From Paraburkholderia ferrariae NBRC 106233 (GTDB taxonomy: Bacteria > Pseudomonadota > Gammaproteobacteria > Burkholderiales > Burkholderiaceae): a DNA stretch of 64,000 nucleotides. Positions 35,146 through 43,824 of this stretch are shown in pieces (position 1 is the stretch's first letter; each line of letters starts with the position of its first letter). Both the position numbers and the translations under genes were made by a program. Location of the stretch: NCBI RefSeq assembly GCF_000685035.1, contig NZ_BAYB01000029.1, positions 1-64,000 on the forward strand, given 5' to 3'. Under the pieces are notes generated by a model that saw only the letters and a program-made list of their open reading frames with translations, had not been told where the DNA came from and did not search any database.

Positions 35146-36738
35146 TCAGAACACGTGGCGGAACACCCAGTACAGCAGGCCCGAGAGCGCGATGGAAGCG
35201 GGCAGCGTGAGCACCCACGCGAGAATGAGGCTGCGCACGGTGTTCCATTGCAGGCCCGAGCCGTTCGCCGCCATCGTGCCCGCCACGCCCGAGGCGAGCA
35301 CGTGGGTGGTGGAGACGGGCAGGCCGTACACGTCGGCCATGCCGATCGTCGCCATCGCCACCACTTCGGCCGCGGCGCCCTGGCCGTAGGTGAGGTGCTG
35401 CTTGCCGATGCGCTCGCCCACCGTCACGACGATGCGCTTCCAGCCCACCATCGTGCCGAGGCCGAGCGCGATGGCCACGGCCACCTTCACCCAGGTCGGG
35501 ATGAACTTGGTGGCGTGATCGGTCTGGGTGCGGAAGTTTTCGATGGCGCTGGTGTCGGCGGGCGTGAAGGCGGGCTGCTTGCTCTTCTGCATCAGCCGGA
35601 TCGCCTCCGAGGTGAGGTACATGGTGTTGCGCACGTTGTCCACGATCGACTGCGGCACGTTCGACATCGAGCCGAAGCCGCCCACCTGCTCGCCCACCTG
35701 GTTCGCGAGCGCGGCGAGCGCAGGCACGGTTTGCGGCGTGAGCGTGCGCGAACTCACGTAGCGCTCGACTTCGGCGCGCGGCTGGGCGGGGGCGGCCACG
35801 CCGTTCGCGTACTGGTCGAGCGCGTGCGCGGCCTGTTGCGCCACGGCGAGGTAGGTCTGCGTTTCGGCGGGCGTGACCGCCTTGTTGAGGGCGTAGGCCG
35901 TGGGCACCGTGCCGATCAGGATCAGCATGATGAGGCCCATGCCCTTCTGGCCGTCGTTCGAGCCGTGCGCGAACGAAACGCCCGTGCAGGTGAGGATGAG
36001 CAGCGAGCGGATCCAGAACGGCGGCGGCTCGTCGCCCTTGGGTTCCGCATAGAGTTCGGGCACGCGCACGAGCGCCTTCAGCACGATCAGCAAGAGGCCC
36101 GAGAGCAGGAAGCCCACGAGCGGCGAGAACAGCAGCGACTTGCCCACGCCGAGCGCCTGGCTCCAGTCCACGCCGCTCGTGCCGGAGGCGCCGTGCATGA
36201 GCTGGTTCATGAGGCCCACGCCGATGATCGAGCCCACGAGCGTGTGCGAGCTGGACGAGGGCAGGCCGAAGTACCACGTGCCGAGGTTCCAGATGATCGC
36301 GGCGATGAGGAGCGCGAACACCATCGCGAAGCCCGCGCTGCTGCCCACCTGCAGAATCAGCTCGACGGGCAGCAGTTGCAGGATGCCGAACGCGACCGCG
36401 CCCGTGGAGGTCAGCACGCCGAGGAAATTCCATCCGCCCGACCAGATCACGGCGAGGTTGGGCGAGAGCGAGTGCGTGTAGATGACGGTGGCCACGGCAT
36501 TCGCGGTATCGTGGAAGCCGTTGACGAACTCGAAGCCCAGCGCGATCACGAGGGCGATGCCGAGCAGCACCCAAGGCAGCACGGAACTCTGGTGGATGGG
36601 CGAGAGGTCGTCGGAGAGGTGCATGCCCACGTAGACCGCGCCGATGGCGATAACGGCAACGAAGGCGAGCAGGCTCGCGCTGCGGCCGCGTGTTTCGGCG
36701 GCGCCGCCCGGCGGCGGAGTGAGGGAAATATCCGGCAT
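35146..36738 (-). CDS. pit: Inorganic phosphate transporter, PiT family
   Basis: A 530-residue low-affinity phosphate permease. The duplicated PiT signatures are clear: FVNGFHDTANAVATVIYTHS near the N-terminus and GLPVSTTHVLASGVAGTM near the C-terminus, with FGLPSSSSHTLVGSIIG between. A hydrophilic central insert of about 150 residues (from about AVTPAETQTYLAVAQQ) separates the halves, as in many proteobacterial PiT proteins. Divergent from the diguanylate cyclase gene. Confidence 0.93.
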   Translation of the reverse strand: MPDISLTPPPGGAAETRGRSASLLAFVAVIAIGAVYVGMHLSDDLSPIHQSSVLPWVLLGIALVIALGFEFVNGFHDTANAVATVIYTHSLSPNLAVIWSGGWNFLGVLTSTGAVAFGILQLLPVELILQVGSSAGFAMVFALLIAAIIWNLGTWYFGLPSSSSHTLVGSIIGVGLMNQLMHGASGTSGVDWSQALGVGKSLLFSPLVGFLLSGLLLIVLKALVRVPELYAEPKGDEPPPFWIRSLLILTCTGVSFAHGSNDGQKGMGLIMLILIGTVPTAYALNKAVTPAETQTYLAVAQQAAHALDQYANGVAAPAQPRAEVERYVSSRTLTPQTVPALAALANQVGEQVGGFGSMSNVPQSIVDNVRNTMYLTSEAIRLMQKSKQPAFTPADTSAIENFRTQTDHATKFIPTWVKVAVAIALGLGTMVGWKRIVVTVGERIGKQHLTYGQGAAAEVVAMATIGMADVYGLPVSTTHVLASGVAGTMAANGSGLQWNTVRSLILAWVLTLPASIALSGLLYWVFRHVF

Positions 36739-36943
36739 GGTCAGCACGCTCCTGTGCGTATAAAAAAAGCGCAAATGCAACGTCCCGATCCTGGCTTGCG
36801 GGCGTGTCGGATTGATGACAGGTCTTGTGCAAGCTTCGGCCCCCAATTGACGAAAATAGCGAGAATGGGGGCGCTCGCGCTGCGGGCCGGATGTGCGGCA
36901 ATAATCAGACATTTGCGGCATTGCGAAAGGGAGGATGGCGCCA

Positions 36944-38533
36944 GTGGCACGACGGGTTCTCTCGCTCAGGCATCGCGCGCGCCGGTGGCTCTTCGCGCGC
37001 GGCAAGCGGGCTACGCGGTTCATCGGCAACTATCCGTTTTTCGGCGGTCTCGCAGGCACCCTCGTCGCCACGGTGATGGCCGGCGTGACGTTTGCCGCGA
37101 TCTACAGCGGGCGCGCGGAAGAGCTGCGCCACGCGGCGGAGAACTCGCGCAATATCGTGCGGATCGTCAGCAGCGATATCGCGCGCAACGTCGAGCTTTA
37201 CGACCTCGCGTTGCAGGCCGTGGTGACGGGCGCCCAGCAGCCGCTCACCTGGACGTTGCCCGAAGCGCTGCGCCAGCAGGTGCTGTTCAACCGGGCGACG
37301 GCGGCTTCGTCGCTGGGCGGCGCTTATGTGATCGGCTCCGATGGCCACGTGGTGGCCTCGCAGAGCGGCGAAGCGGCGATCGGCATCGCGGCGTCGGACC
37401 GCGACTACTTTCTCGCCCAGGCGCGCAGTCCCGACACCGGCCTTTTCATTTCGAAGCCCTATCGTTCGCGCCTGCGCGGCGGCGTCCTGACCGTCGGGCT
37501 CTCGCGGCGCATCGGCGGGCGTGAAGGGACGTTTGCAGGCGTCGCGCTGCTCGGCGTGCGGATCGAATATTTCGATCACCTGCTGGCGCGCATCGACGTG
37601 GGCCGCCACGGCGGCGTGTTCATCCTGATGCAGGACGGCACGATGATCGCGAGCAAGCCGGCGGACCCGCGCGGAGCGGGCGCGAACTACGCCGATTCGT
37701 CCAGCTTCGGGCGAATGGCGAAGCAGGCTGCGGGCACGTACACCGGGCGCTCGCCCATCGACGGCAGGGAGCACATCTACACGTGGGAACACGTGGGCGC
37801 GACTCCGCTGATCGTGGCCATCGCGCCCGCCGTGGACGACGTGCTGGCGCCCTGGCGGCGGCGCGCGTGGTTCGCCATCGCAATGACGGCGCTCTTCGGC
37901 GGCGCGTGGGTGATCGTCTCGTGGGTGCTGGCGTTCGCGCTGCGCGACAAGGTGGTTGCGGAAGGGGAACTGATGCGGCTGGCCGTGACCGATCCGCTCA
38001 CGGGCCTCGCCAACCGCCGCGCGCTGGACCGGCGCCTCGCGTCCGAATGGCGGCGCGCGGCGCGCGAGCACGAGCCGCTTGCGGTGCTGTTCTTCGACAT
38101 CGACCACTTCAAGCGCTTTAACGACACCTATGGGCACGCGGCCGGCGACGAAGTGCTGACGCTCGTGGCCGAGCGCATTGCCGCGGGCACGCGGCGCGCG
38201 GCGGACATGGCCGCGCGCTACGGCGGCGAGGAGTTCACCGTGGTGCTGCCCGGCATGGAGCTGGCGAGCGCCGTGAAGGTCGCGGAGAAGATCCGCAAGC
38301 GTATCGAAGCGGCCAACCTCGCGCACGACGGCTCGAGCTTTGGCCGCGTCACGGTGAGCGTGGGCTGCACGAGCTGCAACCCGCCGCAGGGCGGCAGCGC
38401 GGCAAAGCTGCTCGCCGCCGCGGACCACCTGCTCTACGACGCCAAGGAAGGCGGCCGCAACCAGGTGAAGGCGCAGCAGTGGAGCGGGGACGGCGTCGAG
38501 CCGGCCGAGGCGGGGCCGCCGGCCGCCGCCTGA
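36944..38533 (+). CDS. Diguanylate cyclase with periplasmic Cache sensor
   Basis: A 529-residue inner-membrane protein. A helix near residues 30-50 and another at about 305-325 bracket a periplasmic dCache-type sensor (DLALQAVVTGAQQP; GSDGHVVASQSGE; SDRDYFLAQARSPDTGLFIS). The C-terminal GGDEF domain has the active-site motif RYGGEEF and, five residues upstream, RAAD, which matches the RxxD product-inhibition site. It makes c-di-GMP from GTP. AAAGGGAGG touches the first ATG (36935), so the GTG nine bases on, with proper spacing, is preferred; the first ATG is the alternative. Confidence 0.92.
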   Translation: MARRVLSLRHRARRWLFARGKRATRFIGNYPFFGGLAGTLVATVMAGVTFAAIYSGRAEELRHAAENSRNIVRIVSSDIARNVELYDLALQAVVTGAQQPLTWTLPEALRQQVLFNRATAASSLGGAYVIGSDGHVVASQSGEAAIGIAASDRDYFLAQARSPDTGLFISKPYRSRLRGGVLTVGLSRRIGGREGTFAGVALLGVRIEYFDHLLARIDVGRHGGVFILMQDGTMIASKPADPRGAGANYADSSSFGRMAKQAAGTYTGRSPIDGREHIYTWEHVGATPLIVAIAPAVDDVLAPWRRRAWFAIAMTALFGGAWVIVSWVLAFALRDKVVAEGELMRLAVTDPLTGLANRRALDRRLASEWRRAAREHEPLAVLFFDIDHFKRFNDTYGHAAGDEVLTLVAERIAAGTRRAADMAARYGGEEFTVVLPGMELASAVKVAEKIRKRIEAANLAHDGSSFGRVTVSVGCTSCNPPQGGSAAKLLAAADHLLYDAKEGGRNQVKAQQWSGDGVEPAEAGPPAAA

Positions 38534-38649
38534 GGGGGCTCAGGCGGCGTCGGCGCGGGGAAGAGGGTCTTGCCGGGGCGGGTTGAGAGGATGGGGGAGG
38601 TTCAACCCGCGCCCGGCCCGGCGTGTCGTGGCACCCCGGCGCGTTGCGC

Positions 38650-39054
38650 TCAGCGTGCCGATTTCGACAGGCGATGGCCGAGACCGAGGTTCGAAACGAT
38701 TTGCCAGGTATAGACGCGCGAGTAGTGCACGCCGAACTGGCGGCCGATCAGCTCGCGCACGCGGCTGTTGGTCCACGCGTCGCTCGGGAAGCCGTGATCG
38801 CGCGCGGAGCCGTGCAGGGCGCTCGCGATCCAGATGAGCGCGGCCTGGTCGAGCACGGAGGGCCGGCCGCCTACGCTCATCTGCTTGAGCGCGGCGAGGC
38901 CGCCGTCTTCGACAATCGATTTGTAGCGGCGCACCGTCTGGGCGGAGAGGTGCAGGGAGTCGGCGACACTATTCACCGTCGCGCCTTCGATCAGCATTTG
39001 GCCAGCGGCCATTCTTCTCGTGACGCTTGGCAAGTCCTCGGTTCGGGTAAGCAT
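38650..39054 (-). CDS. Helix-turn-helix protein, IS630/homeodomain-like
   Basis: A 134-residue DNA-binding-like protein. Residues about 10-60 form a helix-turn-helix (AAGQMLIEGATVNSVADSLH; LSAQTVRRYKSIVEDGGLAAL) of the type at the N-terminus of IS630-like transposases, and the rest is a winged-helix part ending in GVHYSRVYTWQIVSNLGLGH. There is no DDE catalytic domain, so it is either a domesticated regulator or a remnant. I start at MLTRTEDLPS; the frame stays open upstream to about 39216. Confidence 0.7.
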   Translation of the reverse strand: MLTRTEDLPSVTRRMAAGQMLIEGATVNSVADSLHLSAQTVRRYKSIVEDGGLAALKQMSVGGRPSVLDQAALIWIASALHGSARDHGFPSDAWTNSRVRELIGRQFGVHYSRVYTWQIVSNLGLGHRLSKSAR

Positions 39055-39628
39055 TTGATCACTCGTCGACGAAAGATTCCGGAAGCGCGGCATGGCGGAT
39101 AGATGCCGCTCCTGTCGATCCGGGCCGGGCGCCTCATCGGATGCGGTGGCGCCTGCCCGGGTCGCATGCACAGCTGTCAACCCTGGTTCCAGCATGCGGG
39201 TCTTGTCGCTTGCCACGGCCTTGCGCTGGCGGTCGTGACGCCTGGCCTGTGGCGGACGGCGAAGTGCGTGCTCTTTGGCAGAGCACGGGTTTTACGAAAC
39301 GCGATTACGTTTCGCATCGGATATTAATAATTGTTTTTGTAGGGAATGTGTATAGCGCGGAAAAAAATAGTCTGCTTGACTTGAACGATATCGTGGACTA
39401 TCGGAAAAAAGGAAACGGCTGCGAAATGCTCAACAATGTGCCTGAGCATTGCGTATTTCGTTTTTACCGATGCGGGCTGGCGGGCCGGATGGATTGGCCT
39501 GGTTTTTCATGGACCCTTTTATGCATGCATTTCAATTGCACGTTTTATCTGCCCATTTCTTCTGATTAATTCCGGCGTGGCGGCAAAGCGGGCACATGGC
39601 GCAGTGTCCCGCAATGCCCCGCAGTGTC
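39055..39628. other. AT-rich gene-poor pocket
   Basis: 574 bases, with 39290-39560 much richer in A/T than its surroundings. A + strand promoter-like pair, TTGACT (39376-39381) with 17-base spacing to TATCGG (39399-39404), and AAAGGAAA precede two overlapping small frames: one at 39426 of 47 codons and one at 39436 of 84 codons (to 39690) with two hydrophobic segments. I cannot choose between them and neither resembles a known family. The pocket may be a small-gene or decayed insertion site. Confidence 0.4.
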
Positions 39629-39868
39629 CTAATCGACGCGGTTGCGGTCGCGCACGAGAATCGACACGTAGACCGTTGTCGAGACAATGATCACCGCCAC
39701 GCCGGTAATCACCATTCTGTTGTCGAACTGAACGAGCCCGAAGACGGCGATGGCGATGCCGGTGGCGGACCCGAGCGTGCCGATGGCCGCGACGAGGATG
39801 CGCAGCTTGCTCCACACGCGATGGCGCCGTTCGGGGCCGGCGCCTTCCCTGAGTCGGTCGAATATCAT
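39629..39868 (-). CDS. Small two-helix membrane protein
   Basis: A 79-residue protein with a basic N-terminus (MIFDRLREGAGPERRHRVWS) and two hydrophobic helices, about residues 25-45 and 50-72, ending in RDRNRVD. AAAGG six bases upstream supports the ATG; an upstream TTG would add eight residues. Function unknown; similar in plan to the small protein at 2218-2430. Confidence 0.6.
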   Translation of the reverse strand: MIFDRLREGAGPERRHRVWSKLRILVAAIGTLGSATGIAIAVFGLVQFDNRMVITGVAVIIVSTTVYVSILVRDRNRVD

Positions 39869-40063
39869 GGGCGGCCTTTCCAGATGAGCCAAGGGAACCG
39901 AGGCATTGGGCGAAACCCCACAGCGGGTGCGATGCAGCCAGCTTGCCTTCGATCAATCGATTATATCGGCCGTGCGGCGGCGTGCTTTCTGGGTGTGCTC
40001 CGCGCCGGGGCGGAAGTTTTCGCGAAGTTCGGGCGCCATTTAAGTTTGCCTTAATTTTGCGCC

Positions 40064-40159
40064 GCCATGATGGAGTCGTCGGGTCGATTTGATAGTTCGA
40101 TTCGCGGTTGTTCTTCACGTCCCCTGTTGGGCCGCCGATTGTATCGGCGGCTTTTTTTT
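40064..40159 (+). ncRNA. Candidate small RNA ending at the orphan terminator
   Basis: A 9-bp stem (40131-40139 with 40143-40151, three-base loop) followed by eight T (40152-40159) is a textbook terminator and + strand only. No + strand gene lies within 1.5 kb upstream, so it probably ends an untranslated RNA of about 95 bases. The 5' end is a guess: a weak TTCGGG-17-TTAATT pair is the best promoter I see. Confidence 0.4.
40131..40159 (+). terminator. Strong intrinsic terminator, orphan
   Basis: Nine-base-pair GC-rich stem (40131-40139 with 40143-40151), three-base loop and a run of eight T on the + strand. The minus strand lacks a T-run on the other side, so it is not the YigZ gene's terminator. 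Confidence 0.9.
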
Positions 40160-40247
40160 GCCCTGTCTGAACGCGGGCATTGCGTGCGCGCGCATCGATC
40201 GGCGCGCCTTGTCTTGTCTCGCCTCGCGTTGCCTTCTGCTTGCGGGG

Positions 40248-40841
40248 TCAGTCGTGCCTCGGGAAACCGGCGCGGCCCTGGGTGATATCGCGAAGGGTGT
40301 CGCGGGCCGCGTCGGCCGCGGTGGCGGGCAACTCGATCGTCAGGCGCACGGTCATGGCGTAGGCGCTCTCCACCAGCGTTGCCTGCGTCTGTTCGATCCA
40401 GTGGCGCACGCGCGTTTCGTCCGGATATCCCACCTCGACAGTCAGGCGCGCGAGGGCAATGCGCTCGACTCGGGCCGCGCTTTGCAGGGCGCGGGCGATG
40501 GCGTCGGTATAGGCGCGCACGAGCCCGCCCGCGCCCAGCTTCACGCCGCCGTAATAACGCACGACAGCGGCCAGCACGCCGTCCAGATCGTGATGGCGCA
40601 GCACTTCGAGTATGGGGCGTCCTGCCGTGCCCGAAGGTTCGCCGTCGTCGGACATGCCCGACTGGCCGCCCGCGAGCAGCGCCCAGCACACATGGGTGGC
40701 CGCGGGATGCGCCTCGCGCAGCAGGCGCAGTTCGGCCATGGCGGCCTCGCGGCCGGCAACCGGAATGGCATGCGCGATGAATCGGCTCTTGCGGATTTCG
40801 AGTTCCGCGCTGACGGGGGTGGCAAGCGTGAAGGTGGGCAA
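40248..40841 (-). CDS. YigZ/IMPACT family protein
   Basis: A 197-residue protein of the UPF0029/IMPACT (YigZ) family. The N-terminal part has FTLATPVSAELEIRKSRFIA and the DDGEPSGTAGRPILEVLRHH motif; the C-terminal half is the usual ferredoxin-like domain. Implicated in translation-related control in the family; the precise role in bacteria is unknown. The start is TTG (no ATG fits between the stop upstream and the conserved core). Confidence 0.87.
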   Translation of the reverse strand: MPTFTLATPVSAELEIRKSRFIAHAIPVAGREAAMAELRLLREAHPAATHVCWALLAGGQSGMSDDGEPSGTAGRPILEVLRHHDLDGVLAAVVRYYGGVKLGAGGLVRAYTDAIARALQSAARVERIALARLTVEVGYPDETRVRHWIEQTQATLVESAYAMTVRLTIELPATAADAARDTLRDITQGRAGFPRHD

Positions 40842-41143
40842 GACAGGCGGTGCGGCACAGGCTAAAGCGCCATGTTAACCGATCCGGCCAGGCACGGCCG
40901 ACGCGTCCGGCCCCAAATTCTGACAGTTTCTGTAATGAATACTTGCGGGTTTCGGTAATGACGCGCCGCCTGCGAGGCCCGATAATGCCGCACATGACGG
41001 GTCTAGCTCTGGCTGGAGCGAAGCCGAACTCCTCATTCGGTGATCCGTCATTTCCTCTCTTTCTGTTCGCTGCCCCGGGTTCGACGGGCTGCAGCGACCC
41101 TTCCCGACAGTTTCGCGGCCGTTTCCCCGGTTGCACGCCGGAC

Positions 41144-41182
41144 AAAAAAATCCCCGGTCAGGACATTGTCCAATGACCGGGG
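41144..41182 (-). terminator. Intrinsic terminator, small RNA B
   Basis: Nine-base-pair perfect stem with a 13-base loop and seven T on the minus strand (seven A on the + strand, 41144-41150). Confidence 0.85.
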
Positions 41183-41212
41183 GTTCATAAGGCTCGCCTG
41201 TTCTCAAGAGGC
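41144..41212 (-). ncRNA. Candidate small RNA B (tandem pair)
   Basis: On the minus strand TTGCCG (41242-41247) and TAAGGT (41219-41224) are 17 bases apart, giving a start near 41212. About 30 bases later comes a 9-bp stem (41152-41160 with 41174-41182) and seven U (from 41150-41144). The predicted RNA is about 69 bases. It includes an ATG with a 45-codon frame that runs on past the terminator, so a leader or small ORF is not excluded. Confidence 0.45.
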
Positions 41213-41277
41213 CACGCAACCTTACGCCCGCCAAAATCAAACGGCAACGCGAAAATAAATGTTGCTGACCGCCAGCG

Positions 41278-41307
41278 AAAAAAGCCCCGGGCGTTGCCGG
41301 CCGGGGC
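41278..41307 (-). terminator. Intrinsic terminator, small RNA A
   Basis: Seven-base-pair GC stem (41284-41290 with 41301-41307) and six T on the minus strand. Confidence 0.85.
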
Positions 41308-41345
41308 GAATGAGAATACACCGTGCGCTCCGGGGAACGAAACGC
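41278..41345 (-). ncRNA. Candidate small RNA A (tandem pair)
   Basis: On the minus strand TTGCCT (41375-41380) and TAACTT (41352-41357) are 17 bases apart, giving a start near 41345, followed after about 38 bases by a terminator ending in six U. The predicted RNA is about 68 bases. No coding potential seen. It has the same architecture as candidate B, directly downstream, though the two sequences are not obviously homologous. Confidence 0.45.
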
Positions 41346-41466
41346 AGGGATAAGTTACCTGCCTGCCCGCCGGGAGGCAATGGCTCACACATTACTTGCA
41401 ATTACTTGCGATGGCCTTTCCGGCCGTGCTCGGGCCGCAAATATCGCCCATCCACAGAGGCAAAGT

Positions 41467-41507
41467 AAACGCGCGAGGCCGGTTTCCCTTGCGGAAAACC
41501 GGCCTCG
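41467..41507 (-). terminator. Intrinsic terminator of the exported His-rich protein gene
   Basis: A perfect 12-bp stem (41474-41485 with 41496-41507) and a ten-base loop, with T-rich sequence (CGCGTTTACTTT) following on the minus strand, 43 bases past the stop. Confidence 0.8.
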
Positions 41508-41549
41508 TTGCGAGCCGCCGTCATGCGTGACGGCGGCGTGCCGAACCGA

Positions 41550-41861
41550 TCAATAGTGCGGCGGGGGCGGACGATGGTCGTCGTGCCAGCCCGGGGGGCC
41601 CGGATCGTGCGGATGATGGTGCATCCACTCGTCGTGGGCCCAGTAGCGATGGCCGTCCCAGTAGCGGTCGCCATGCCAGCCGATGGTGACTCGCACGTCC
41701 ACCGGGATCATCTGCGGCGCGCCGTACTGCGGCTGCGAATCGGCACGCAATGCGAACGGTGCGGACTGCGCGAAGGCGCTCGTCGCGCCCATCAGCGCGC
41801 CGCCGGCGATCAGCGCCGCGGCCATGGCGCGAGCAGGGGTCTTCCAGCTCTTCGTGTTCAT
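41550..41861 (-). CDS. Exported His/Pro/Trp-rich small protein
   Basis: A 103-residue secreted protein. Residues 1-31 are a signal peptide (to about AFAQS). The last 45 residues are very rich in His, Trp, Tyr, Asp and Pro (GWHGDRYWDGHRYWAHDEWM, then DDHRPPPPHY), reminiscent of RcnB-like or metal-binding periplasmic proteins, but I make no functional claim. GGAGG six bases upstream of the ATG, own terminator downstream. Confidence 0.8.
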   Translation of the reverse strand: MNTKSWKTPARAMAAALIAGGALMGATSAFAQSAPFALRADSQPQYGAPQMIPVDVRVTIGWHGDRYWDGHRYWAHDEWMHHHPHDPGPPGWHDDHRPPPPHY

Positions 41862-42156
41862 TTCGTTCCTCCCTCCAGGTTGCGTTGTGGCAGCGCGGCG
41901 TGAAATGCCTTGCCGTCACCCACGAACCGAGCTTATAGGCCGGAAGGCGGGTCGTGCGTGACCACTTGTAAGCGTAAATTTCAACCCGAAGCGGCGCAAG
42001 AAAGGGCCAACCTGACAATCGGCCCTTGATGCGGAAAGGATAAAGCCGCGAACTTGACAGTCTCCATTCACCCTTGATGGGGTCGGGTTGTCAACTCACG
42101 TTACATTCGCGGGCGCGATTCGTGGACTGCGGGGGCGCGTGAAGGCGCCCCCGGTT

Positions 42157-43824
42157 TCACGACGGACGCTTCGCGGCCGGGGGAGCGCTCAGATCGATCG
42201 CGCTTTGCGAGCCCACCTTCGTGCGTAACTCGTATTTCTGGATCTTGCCCGTGGCCGTGCGCGGCAGTTCGCCGAACTGCACGGCGCGCGGCACCTTGTA
42301 GTGCGCGAGGAACTGCCGGCAGTGGGCGATGATCTCTTCGGCGGTCGCGCTCGCGCCCGGGCGCAGTTCGACGAACGCGCACGGCACTTCGCCCCATTTC
42401 GCATCGGGCATCGCCACCACCGCAGCAAGCGCGACGGCCGGGTGCCGGTACAGCGTGTCTTCCACCTCGATGCTCGAAATGTTCTCGCCGCCCGAAATGA
42501 TGACGTCCTTGCTGCGGTCGGTGATGCGCACGTAGCCATCGGGCGTCATCACGCCCAGGTCGCCGGTATGGAACCAGCCGCCGCGGAACGCGTCTTCGGT
42601 CGCGCGCTCGTTCTTCAGGTAGCCCTTCATGCAGATGTTGCCGCGGAACATGATTTCGCCGAGCGTCTCGCCGTCGTTGGGCACCGGCTCCATGGTCTGC
42701 GCATTGCGCACGGAAAGGCCGCTTTGCAGGTGATAGCGCACGCCCTGGCGCGCGGCGAGGCGCGCCTGCTCGCCGGCGTCGAGCGAGCGCCAGTGTTCCT
42801 GCACGGCGCACACGGCGGCAGGGCCGTAGACCTCGGTGAGCCCATAAACGTGCGTGAGCTCGACGCCTATGGCCTTCATCTTGGCGATCACGGCCGGCGC
42901 GGGCGGTGCGCCCGCAACCATCGTGCGCACCGTGTGGGCGATGCCTTCGCGGTATTCGGCGGGCGCGTCGGCGAGCGCGGCCTGGACGATGGGCGCGCCG
43001 CAATAGTGGGTGACGCCCTCGCGGCGGATGAGGTCGAACACGAGCTTCGCGTCGAATTTGCGCAGGCAGACGTTCACGCCCGCGCGCGCCGCGACGGTCC
43101 ATGCGAAGCACCAGCCGTTGCAGTGAAAGAGCGGCAGCGTCCAGAGATACACCGCGTGCTTCGGCATGTCCCATTCGAGAATGTTGCTGACCGCCGCCAC
43201 ACACGCGCCGCGATGGTGATAGACCACGCCCTTGGGGTCGCCCGTCGTGCCCGAGGTGTAGTTGAGCGCGATGGCGTCCCATTCGCTGGCGGGCGGGAGC
43301 CACTCGAATTCGGGATCGCCGCCCTCGAGAAACGCTTCGTAGTCGATGGCGCGCGGGAAGTGCCCGGGGTCGGCCGGGGCGATGTCGGCCACGCTGATGA
43401 TCTTGAGGTCGGGAAGCTCCGCCGCCGCGCGCTGCGCGAGCGCCGCGTATTCGGTATCGACGATGAGCGCTTTGGCCTCGCCGTGGCGCAGCATGAACAG
43501 CATGGTTGCGGCGTCCAGACGCGTGTTCAGCGTGTTGAGCACGGCGCCCGCCATCGGCACGCCGAAGTGGGCTTCGACCATCGCCGGAATGTTGGGCAGG
43601 AGCGCCGCCACCGTGTCGCCGCGGCCAATCCCGGCCCGGGCGAGGGCGCTGGCGAGCCGGCGCGTGCGGGCGTAGGTCTCGCGCCAGTTGCGGCGCACGT
43701 CGCCATGCACGACCGCGAGGCGTTCGCCGTACACCTCGGCCGCGCGCACGATGAAGTCGATCGGGGTGAGCGGCACGTAGTTGGCGTCGCGTTGTTCGAG
43801 GCCTGTTTCGTAGGGGTGCGCCAT
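42157..43824 (-). CDS. AMP-forming acyl-CoA synthetase
   Basis: A 555-residue ligase of the adenylate-forming superfamily. Motifs are YTSGTTGDPKGVVYHHRGAC (P-loop), GLTEVYGPAAVCAVQE, and the C-terminal PRTATGKIQKYELR with the catalytic Lys. It resembles the medium/long-chain enzymes of the DmdB/AlkK type in fatty or methylthio acid metabolism; the substrate is not predictable. AGGAGA upstream fixes the start. It is divergent from a Crp-family regulator with a palindrome between the genes. Confidence 0.9.
   Translation of the reverse strand: MAHPYETGLEQRDANYVPLTPIDFIVRAAEVYGERLAVVHGDVRRNWRETYARTRRLASALARAGIGRGDTVAALLPNIPAMVEAHFGVPMAGAVLNTLNTRLDAATMLFMLRHGEAKALIVDTEYAALAQRAAAELPDLKIISVADIAPADPGHFPRAIDYEAFLEGGDPEFEWLPPASEWDAIALNYTSGTTGDPKGVVYHHRGACVAAVSNILEWDMPKHAVYLWTLPLFHCNGWCFAWTVAARAGVNVCLRKFDAKLVFDLIRREGVTHYCGAPIVQAALADAPAEYREGIAHTVRTMVAGAPPAPAVIAKMKAIGVELTHVYGLTEVYGPAAVCAVQEHWRSLDAGEQARLAARQGVRYHLQSGLSVRNAQTMEPVPNDGETLGEIMFRGNICMKGYLKNERATEDAFRGGWFHTGDLGVMTPDGYVRITDRSKDVIISGGENISSIEVEDTLYRHPAVALAAVVAMPDAKWGEVPCAFVELRPGASATAEEIIAHCRQFLAHYKVPRAVQFGELPRTATGKIQKYELRTKVGSQSAIDLSAPPAAKRPS

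Larger units (their letters stand above)
39869..40247. other. Intergenic region with a strong orphan + strand terminator
   Basis: 379 bases between the small membrane protein and the YigZ gene, both on the minus strand. It contains a clean + strand intrinsic terminator at 40131-40159 that no neighbouring gene needs. A candidate small RNA is proposed as a separate entry. I see no protein-coding sequence. Confidence 0.5.
40842..41549. other. Gene-poor region with three minus-strand terminators
   Basis: 708 bases between the YigZ gene and an exported-protein gene, without a convincing protein gene. It holds three minus-strand intrinsic terminators (41144-41182, 41278-41307, 41467-41507). The last ends the exported-protein transcript; the other two have no gene upstream and frame two candidate small RNAs. 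Confidence 0.55.

Noticed and set aside
38578..38610. Inverted repeat after the diguanylate cyclase gene
   Set aside because: A 9-bp stem with a 15-base loop and no T-run. Weak for an intrinsic terminator.
41040..41258. Small + strand frame opposite candidate small RNA B
   Set aside because: Antisense to terminator and promoter elements; no ribosome binding site or family resemblance.
42050..42095. Facing TTGACA and TGTCAA elements upstream of the His-rich exported protein gene
   Set aside because: No acceptable -10 at 16-18 bases from either; the pattern could be chance and is too weak to call a promoter.
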